A stretch of DNA of 5,023 bases, taken from contig CAMYNE010000463.1 of the NCBI GenBank assembly GCA_947259675.1, forward strand, positions 1 through 5,023. The letters run 5' to 3'. This stretch comes from an uncultured Pirellulaceae bacterium. Its GTDB lineage: Bacteria > Planctomycetota > Planctomycetia > Pirellulales > Pirellulaceae. A program made the translations under genes and the position numbers. The notes beneath the pieces are model-generated. The model was given only the letters and a program-made list of their open reading frames with translations, was not told the DNA's origin and made no database searches. Shown here one piece after another: positions 1-5,023 of the stretch (position 1 is the first letter of the stretch; each line of letters opens with the position of its first letter).

Positions 1-1131
1 AGGACCCTCACCCCCCTCCACTGCGAGGCCTCCATCAGGGTATTCAAGGACGTTTCGCAGTGGAATACCGTTGAATCCTTCTTCGGGTTGGAAACCGTCT
101 GGAAAATCGCCGTCGTACAATGGCCACGATGAGACATCACGATAGTCAACATGTATCATTGACGGAATTGCCGATGTCAAAACGTCATCATAATAGTCGG
201 GTGCCACAACTTCGGGCGCATTACCTGAATATTTACTAACTTGCACGTTCGTGATTTTATCTGAAACGTCCTCCCAGTCGTTATCCCCTTCTGCCATTCT
301 TTCGATCTGGAGGTATTGATATTTGGGACGGTCTCTTTTCGGGTAGTAACCCTTGGCGCCAGCAAACGCGCTTGCGAATTCAGCCGACTGGTCCTCAAAC
401 CGAACCAAGCCGGTAACTGCAACGACATCACACATCCAGCCTTTACTGTTGGAAGGAGTTGCATTCACTTTCTCGGGTCGGATCCCGGCTTTTTCTTGAC
501 GATGGAAGTTCAAGATATCTGACCCCGGCTTTATTTTCCCGTCGTCTCTTTCTCTTTTGGGACGATCCTGTTCAGGTGGAGCGTTTTCACCACCCTCCAG
601 ACCGGCGCCTCCGGAACCGATTCCACGACCACCACGGGGTTGGTCATCAGCACTGTCGTCCGCGTCTGCACGAGGAAGATCGGTGACCGCATCGGTTGTC
701 GGCGAGTCTTTTTTTACCAGAACGGTTGCCGGGAACGCATACGCCATCAAATGCTCGGCCGGCAAGATTGCAGGATCGGTACGCAATCCAGCTGTCATCG
801 CCTTGGTTCCAAGGAGAAATTCAAACTCATATTCTCTGACTGGGATGACGGTTTTTTCGAGTTCTCCGATCCGGTTGTGAGCGTTGTCGTCCGCCTGACG
901 AAACTTCTCTATTTCGGTCCAGCTCGTTGGTTTGACCATGGTCGAGTGGGCTCGGTCAGAAAGGTCCGCTAGACTATCCGGCGTCTGCTCTGCAAACTTT
1001 TCAGTCCCGAACCCAATCCAAAAGAATACGCCTAACAGAATAATCGCGACGGCCAGGATGACTTTTTCTATATGGTAAAGCAGAAACTTTTTCATGCCTT
1101 GTTTGCTAAAGTCGATATTGGGCTTTTTCAT
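1..1131 (-). CDS. Bitopic membrane protein of unknown family, third gene of the pilus platform cluster (partial, C-terminus beyond the window)
   Basis: An uninterrupted frame of 377 codons runs from the ATG at 1131 off the left edge. I do not recognise a named family. The protein starts with a basic cytoplasmic segment, then a membrane helix at about 23-41 (KVILAVAIILLGVFFWIG); there is no lipobox Cys, so it is anchored by the helix and not a lipoprotein. A helical periplasmic stretch (about 50-140) leads to an acidic then Gly/Arg-rich, Pro- and charge-rich linker (about 153-202). A compact strand-helix-strand segment follows (231-280), with GWMCDVVAVTGLVRFEDQ and later YQYLQIERM; then a Tyr/Asp-rich region with several Trp, and a Gly-rich end (367-377). 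Its position after PilM-PilN and PilO-like genes suggests the PilP or GspC role of linking the platform to the secretin. The start is fixed by an in-frame TAG five codons upstream, but no good ribosome binding site precedes it. Confidence 0.8.
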   Translation of the reverse strand, partial: MKKPNIDFSKQGMKKFLLYHIEKVILAVAIILLGVFFWIGFGTEKFAEQTPDSLADLSDRAHSTMVKPTSWTEIEKFRQADDNAHNRIGELEKTVIPVREYEFEFLLGTKAMTAGLRTDPAILPAEHLMAYAFPATVLVKKDSPTTDAVTDLPRADADDSADDQPRGGRGIGSGGAGLEGGENAPPEQDRPKRERDDGKIKPGSDILNFHRQEKAGIRPEKVNATPSNSKGWMCDVVAVTGLVRFEDQSAEFASAFAGAKGYYPKRDRPKYQYLQIERMAEGDNDWEDVSDKITNVQVSKYSGNAPEVVAPDYYDDVLTSAIPSMIHVDYRDVSSWPLYDGDFPDGFQPEEGFNGIPLRNVLEYPDGGLAVEGGEGP

Positions 1132-1175
1132 TTTTTGAACCAGCTAAATTTTCTTCTGTTTAAGACTATGTACAT
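1128..1175 (-). other. Possible 15-codon relay ORF in the intergenic gap
   Basis: In the gap between the second and third genes, an ATG at 1175 opens a 15-residue frame (MYIVLNRRKFSWFKK) whose TGA overlaps the ATG of the third gene as ATGA. It has no ribosome binding site of its own, but it begins just ten bases after the stop of the second gene, so terminating ribosomes could restart on it. Chance is a fully adequate explanation. Confidence 0.12.
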
Positions 1176-1185
1176 CCAGATCGGA

Positions 1186-2751
1186 CTACGGTTTTGTTGA
1201 AGGCGCTGCTGGAGTAGTTTCCGGCTTCTCACCCGTCAGCAAAGCTCGGTTGACCGGATTGTAAATTTTTACGACGCCGTAGAATTCGACAGCCACATCG
1301 TAACTGGTGCGTGTCTCAATTGCTTCGGTTGCCGCTTCCTCTCCTTGTCGCGAACCTGGGGCAAACTCGCTTTCGCCACCGGCCATACCAGTTCCACCTG
1401 CCCCACCCGCTGCACCAATAGTACTACCGCGATCAGATCCTTGCTCGTCATCTCCACGAGCTCCACCTTTACCCATTGCTCCGACCAACACGATCCCTTC
1501 ATTGGGGACGTGTTTGTTGATACGGACCTGATTGATCTCGAACGCGAAAGGATAGTTGGCAGCTTTGGAAATGAATTCCGGGATTTTTCGTTCGTCCATT
1601 TGAAGTGCGATGCGAACGGGGATCCGTTTCGCAACAATCAGTTCAAGGTATTTGTCCGGCAGATCGGATCGATCTGTTGCCAACACCTGTCTCACATCTT
1701 CCGCCGTAATCGGTTCGTAATCAGCATCGACATAGCGTCCGTGGAATGGACTCTTGTACTTGTCGGTATTTGTAGCAAAAGGGTCTTTGGTTTCTTTGCG
1801 GGCACGCCCTCGGCCGAGTTCGCCAAGCTGAGCACGGGCTTCTCGACCGAATGCGATATGGTCAATGACCTTTATCGGGGCAAGGTCGTTTGCGTTCGCA
1901 TCACCGTTTACTTCTTTGATGACGTTGAACATCGCCTCCAGCAACCACAGGTCCTGTTGCAGCATAAAGATCTGCAATGGTGTTGGATAATTACGTGTCA
2001 ATTGGTTGTCGTCGTAGCCTCTAAACGTTGTAAGTTTATCGTTCCAAAGATCTTGGTTTTCTTCATTCCACTGGACGACGGTCGAAATATCGATTCCGGT
2101 TTTGTCTTTCTGAGCGCCAACAGATGGTCGACCGGCACCGCCGCGCTCGCGGCCACCACGGCCACCAGGTCCAATATTGGCAGGTGGACGTTCATCTTCA
2201 TCGGAATCCGCCTTGTCTTTTTCAGATTTCTTTTTTCCATGCTTCCATTTGGTTCCGATAATATTACTAATCTGTTCCATCCTTGGTGGAATCTGTTGTT
2301 TGTAAATCGCCAATAATTCCAGCATCGTGTTTGGATCTGTCTCGACAGGGAATGTTTCGGGCGGATCAAATCGTTTGAACACCCTGACAAAATCGTCACT
2401 ATCAATCACTTCTTTGGGCCAGACCAGGATGCTTTCCTGTTTTTCCCGTCGCAGTTTCCAAGCCGCCAGAACGGCGTCGACGCCTTCCTGAATTTCAGCA
2501 TTCATGCCCGCAATCGTCGTTTCATTAGGATGAGCGACCACATTATCGCCGACTTCAGCCGCCGTCGTCCTGATAATCGCGTTCGCCGAATTGATCTTGG
2601 ATTTGAGATCGGACTCCCAGGAACTTTTATCCGCGATGAGCTGATTCGTGGATATGAACCAAGTGGCAATCATTGCGATTGAGAGAAAACCGCAAGTGAT
2701 CCAAAAACGGTTATTTTTCAGAAAATTGAATACGGGAATCAGCTTGTCCAT
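1186..2751 (-). CDS. Bitopic inner-membrane protein, PilO/GspM-like, with Gly/Arg-rich linkers
   Basis: This 521-residue protein probably pairs with the PilN-like part of the upstream gene in the periplasm. Visible: a short N-terminal cytoplasmic segment, a membrane helix at about 16-34 (FWITCGFLSIAMIATWFI), a helical stretch (about 40-165), and a charged then Gly/Arg-rich linker (about 168-212). A helical segment follows (TPLQIFMLQQDLWLLEAMFN, 257-276), then a PilO-like ferredoxin-type alpha/beta unit at 376-413 (VRIALQMDERKIPEFI then FAFEINQVRIN). A second Gly-rich insert (424-460) precedes a last strand, VEFYGVVKIYNPVN (488-501), and a Pro/Thr/Ala tail. Known PilO proteins are about 200 residues, so this one is more than twice that. 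No lipobox or catalytic motif is seen. The ATG at 2751 has GGAG six bases upstream, and the gene follows the fusion gene by 42 bases, so co-transcription is likely. The PilO link comes from topology, position and one fold-like segment; an Amuc_1100-type relative is an alternative. Confidence 0.8.
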   Translation of the reverse strand: MDKLIPVFNFLKNNRFWITCGFLSIAMIATWFISTNQLIADKSSWESDLKSKINSANAIIRTTAAEVGDNVVAHPNETTIAGMNAEIQEGVDAVLAAWKLRREKQESILVWPKEVIDSDDFVRVFKRFDPPETFPVETDPNTMLELLAIYKQQIPPRMEQISNIIGTKWKHGKKKSEKDKADSDEDERPPANIGPGGRGGRERGGAGRPSVGAQKDKTGIDISTVVQWNEENQDLWNDKLTTFRGYDDNQLTRNYPTPLQIFMLQQDLWLLEAMFNVIKEVNGDANANDLAPIKVIDHIAFGREARAQLGELGRGRARKETKDPFATNTDKYKSPFHGRYVDADYEPITAEDVRQVLATDRSDLPDKYLELIVAKRIPVRIALQMDERKIPEFISKAANYPFAFEINQVRINKHVPNEGIVLVGAMGKGGARGDDEQGSDRGSTIGAAGGAGGTGMAGGESEFAPGSRQGEEAATEAIETRTSYDVAVEFYGVVKIYNPVNRALLTGEKPETTPAAPSTKP

Positions 2752-2757
2752 TATTTG

Positions 2758-2761
2758 CTCC
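2758..2761 (-). promoter_or_regulatory. Shine-Dalgarno site of the PilO-like gene
   Basis: GGAG on the minus strand sits six bases before the ATG at 2751, a standard spacing. It supports that start and independent initiation on a shared transcript. It is the clearest ribosome binding site of the three genes. Confidence 0.6.
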
Positions 2762-2793
2762 GATTAACGGTTTGTTGCTATCCAACAAGTTGC

Positions 2794-4968
2794 TTATTTG
2801 TCTTCAGCGGCCTCATTGGCTGCTTCAGCCGCCGCGGCCAATTCTGCTTCTTTTTTCTCTCGTTCCATTCGCCGTTCAAACCTCTCGGCAGGAGACCGAG
2901 GAATCCAAGCCATTTGAATCGTGAAATCATATCGATCGACGACGAATCTCAGCGTTGCCTCCGACTCACCATCCTTTGAATCGTCGGAAGGTTTGGCGAT
3001 GTTTTTTTCCCGGCTAAATACAATCGTGTCCTTGGATGGTGTGTAATCGTTAGTGATGGTCGGACTGTAGATTCCAAAATCCGGAAATGTATAGAATCCA
3101 CCACCGGAAACTTCATTTTCCTCACCCGGAAACTTGACCTTGCCTTGGATCAATTTTCGAATGAACGAATCGATCAAATATGATCGGTCCGAATTTTGTG
3201 CCCGGACCATCGCATCACTGTTATGGAAGTGATGCCCATCGATTTCAATCACCCAACCGCTCTGACCGGTAAGGAGGGAGCTTTCTTCTTCACTTTTCTC
3301 GGCAACTTTCTGTTCGAGTTCTTTTTTGTTGTCGAGATCTTCCACGAACTTATTCAACATTGTCTCGTAAATCGGTCTGGTTTCGGCGTGCCATTCGCCC
3401 AAGTCTTTGAAGAACTTCGTTTCTACATGGTCGATGTATAATTCTTTGCGGTCCTTGAATGCGTATTTGGCCGGGTCGACCTTGCGATCTTCCACCGCAG
3501 AAGCTTCCAGAATCTTGGGGTCTCGAGGCAGGGCCTGGGAAATTGCAGAGCTGATCTCAATCCACGTCGATTTGTCTTCCGATGCTGATGTTAACTCGGC
3601 AGCCAGTCTGGTTAATTTGTCGAGCTTTTCTTTTTGATCAGTGTCCTGTTGAACGAAGCGGGCGCTTTGGGAAGCCTCACTTTGAACCCTTGATTTGGCT
3701 TTAGACCAGGCGACACCATCTACCTCGTAATTGTCGTGTACGTTCCACCAGGCACTTTCCGTGAAAAAGTAGCCCAGTAAACAGCCCAACATCAGGGCAC
3801 CGACGGAAGCCAAAACCCAAGGCTTCTTGGCCCTGATGATTCGCTCCGTGACGATTTCTTCCGGCAAGAGATTCGTGTTGACCTGCCCCCGTTTGAGACC
3901 TTGCAAACACAATCCGTAGCATGGTGCAAAGGAGAGGAGGTTATCGGTAAACGACTTCTGACCAACAACGTCTGAACCGGTCAAGTTCTTGAAATCAGAA
4001 ATCTTGGCAATATCGATTTCAAGCTGTTTGTTCAAATACTGTCGCAGACCCGGTAATTTCGCAGCGTTTCCAAGCAAAACCAGCTTCGAAATCTCAGCCG
4101 ATTTCTCCATACTTTGAAAAAACGTCAGCGAACGTTGGACTTCATTGACCAAATCATTAAAAACCGGTCGCATCGCCTTAAAAACGGCTTTCGGATTCTC
4201 GGCCTGACGCGCGTTTCGCTTCAAATGCTCGGCCTTTGCCTGAGTCAGCTTCAGTTCGCGAGAGAGATGTTTTGTAAAGTGGTTTCCACCGATTGGAATG
4301 TTTCGCAACCACAACTTAATACCGTTGGAAACGATCAAGTCCGTGGTGTCCGTACCCATCGACATGACCACCATGGATTCAGGTGGATTCTCAGGGTCAA
4401 AATCATCGGGATCGGGAAGGTCTTCGATAATGTCGTGGCAAACAACATTAAAGATGGCCAGGGGAGAAAGCTGAACGAAGTCAACGTCAATATCCGCGTC
4501 GTCGAACGGGCGTAAAGCCCTAAACACAGCTTCCCGCTTCATCGCAAACAAGCCGACTTCGGCATCGACCGTTCGACCATCAATTATCGATCCGCCCAAT
4601 TGTTGCCAGTCCCAAATCACGTCTTCAATGGGAAACGGAATCTGCTGTTTAACTTCATATTTGACAATTTCGGGCAGCGTTTTGGCGTCGACGGGTGGTG
4701 GCTTAAAAAAGCGCGACAGACCGGCTTGGCCAGAGACACTGATGGCAACCGAATCGCCCAGCACCGTATTACGAGACAAGAATTCTTTCAGAGCTTCGCG
4801 GATTAATTCTTCCGGGTCCGCGTCAGCTTGACTCAGGATCTTGGGGTATTCGATGAAGTCATACCGGTCCGCAATAACGGTTTCGCCGTCCGAATCCAGA
4901 GTACAACGTAATGCCTTAAGTGCGCATTGACCTAAATCGATTCCCCATACGGCATTTTTCTTCGCCAT
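2794..4968 (-). CDS. pilM: PilM-like actin-fold ATPase-family protein fused to a PilN-like membrane/periplasmic domain
   Basis: This 724-residue protein is predicted to form the cytoplasmic PilM ring and the PilN periplasmic scaffold of a type IV pilus (or related secretion) machine. Residues 1-355 are PilM-like: WGIDLGQCALKAL (8-20, phosphate-1 loop), the stretch around QQIPFPIEDVIWDW (108-121), VVMSMGTDTTDL (200-211, phosphate-2), NIPIGGNHFT (223-232) and LVLLGNAAKLPGL (296-308, adenosine motif). NLLPEE at 366-371 matches the PilN N-terminal motif that docks on PilM. A membrane helix follows (384-402), then a coiled region (about 420-460), a periplasmic domain (about 500-690) and a charged Ala/Glu tail (694-724). 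PilM alone is usually about 350 residues, so this is a fusion resembling GspL. I chose the ATG at 4968 because AGGCGG lies 4 bases upstream; an in-frame TTG at 4986 would add six residues and has a Shine-Dalgarno-like AGGAA directly abutting it. The PilM assignment is firm; the PilN part rests on motif and topology. Confidence 0.9.
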   Translation of the reverse strand: MAKKNAVWGIDLGQCALKALRCTLDSDGETVIADRYDFIEYPKILSQADADPEELIREALKEFLSRNTVLGDSVAISVSGQAGLSRFFKPPPVDAKTLPEIVKYEVKQQIPFPIEDVIWDWQQLGGSIIDGRTVDAEVGLFAMKREAVFRALRPFDDADIDVDFVQLSPLAIFNVVCHDIIEDLPDPDDFDPENPPESMVVMSMGTDTTDLIVSNGIKLWLRNIPIGGNHFTKHLSRELKLTQAKAEHLKRNARQAENPKAVFKAMRPVFNDLVNEVQRSLTFFQSMEKSAEISKLVLLGNAAKLPGLRQYLNKQLEIDIAKISDFKNLTGSDVVGQKSFTDNLLSFAPCYGLCLQGLKRGQVNTNLLPEEIVTERIIRAKKPWVLASVGALMLGCLLGYFFTESAWWNVHDNYEVDGVAWSKAKSRVQSEASQSARFVQQDTDQKEKLDKLTRLAAELTSASEDKSTWIEISSAISQALPRDPKILEASAVEDRKVDPAKYAFKDRKELYIDHVETKFFKDLGEWHAETRPIYETMLNKFVEDLDNKKELEQKVAEKSEEESSLLTGQSGWVIEIDGHHFHNSDAMVRAQNSDRSYLIDSFIRKLIQGKVKFPGEENEVSGGGFYTFPDFGIYSPTITNDYTPSKDTIVFSREKNIAKPSDDSKDGESEATLRFVVDRYDFTIQMAWIPRSPAERFERRMEREKKEAELAAAAEAANEAAEDK

Positions 4969-5023
4969 CGTTCCGCCTAAACTCAATTCCTAATAAAAAT
5001 CACCTTCACAGAACAATTGATTT
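4969..5023. other. Short leader upstream of the fusion gene, no clear promoter
   Basis: These 55 bases at the right edge hold the ribosome binding site and otherwise AT-rich sequence. On the minus strand TTGTTC and TATTAG are 15 bases apart, a poor match in both sequence and spacing to a housekeeping promoter. Whether the fusion gene starts a transcript or continues one from upstream cannot be decided here. Confidence 0.5.
4973..4978 (-). promoter_or_regulatory. Probable ribosome binding site of the pilM-pilN fusion
   Basis: On the minus strand this reads AGGCGG, one mismatch from AGGAGG, four bases before the ATG at 4968. It favours that ATG over the in-frame TTG at 4986, whose nearest purine-rich stretch (AGGAA) has no spacer. 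The spacing is a little short, so the site is probable rather than certain. Confidence 0.5.

Noticed and set aside
177..464. Minus-strand 95-codon frame in the left part
   Set aside because: It overlaps the third gene in a different frame. The continuous 377-codon frame from 1131 has a membrane helix and sensible composition; the 95-codon frame shows neither.
2128..2178. Apparent DNA repeat of ggccacc-type units
   Set aside because: The similarity comes from Gly and Arg codons in a low-complexity protein linker. The units vary in sequence and spacing, so it is not a tandem array or CRISPR.
1345..2316. Long open frame (323 codons) on the plus strand opposite the PilO-like gene
   Set aside because: It lies wholly antisense to a gene with clear membrane topology and cluster context. 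Its translation shows no domain, and long antisense frames arise readily opposite coding sequence.
2772..2788. Hairpin with a 6-bp stem and 5-base loop between the first two genes
   Set aside because: TTGTTG and CAACAA pair perfectly, but the stem is short and AT-rich, with no T-run after it. It is not a credible terminator and would break co-transcription of an evident operon.
4969..4986. TTG at 4986 as the start of the fusion gene
   Set aside because: The purine-rich AGGAA abuts it with no spacer, and the extra six residues precede the conserved PilM N-terminus. The ATG at 4968 has a better-placed AGGCGG.
4987..5018. Possible promoter upstream of the fusion gene
   Set aside because: TTGTTC and TATTAG with a 15-base spacer are a weak match in sequence and spacing, and promoter consensus in this lineage is uncertain.

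Overview
The window is one arm of a single-direction gene cluster on the minus strand. Three consecutive genes, separated by only 42 and 54 bases, fill almost all of it. Reading in the direction of transcription (right to left), they are: (1) a PilM-type actin-like protein fused to a PilN-like membrane and periplasmic part; (2) a bitopic inner-membrane protein whose C-terminal half looks PilO/GspM-like; (3) a third bitopic membrane protein of unknown family, cut off by the left edge of the window. No RNA gene, mobile element, CRISPR array or terminator was seen, and nothing on the plus strand is convincing as a gene.

Together the genes look like the inner-membrane alignment platform of a type IV pilus or related type II secretion-like machine: cytoplasmic PilM ring, PilN/PilO periplasmic scaffold, and a connector toward the outer-membrane secretin. 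The arrangement is not the classical pilM-pilN-pilO-pilP of Proteobacteria. PilM and PilN are one polypeptide, as in GspL of type II secretion. The PilO-like protein is more than twice the usual size. The expected lipoprotein PilP is absent from the window, and a membrane-anchored protein stands next in line instead.

The organism is most likely a planctomycete (PVC superphylum), perhaps of the Pirellulales. This rests on the oversized PilM-PilN fusion, Gly/Arg-rich low-complexity linkers inserted in envelope proteins, moderate GC and weak or variable Shine-Dalgarno sites. It is inference from recalled family resemblance, not a database result. Akkermansia (Verrucomicrobia, same superphylum) carries a comparable pilus-like cluster that includes Amuc_1100, which makes the parallel worth testing.

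Layout: 1-1131 third gene (partial, C-terminus missing); 1132-1185 gap; 1186-2751 PilO-like gene; 2752-2793 gap with a Shine-Dalgarno site; 2794-4968 pilM-pilN fusion; 4969-5023 short leader, whose promoter or upstream operon partner lies outside or cannot be recognised.
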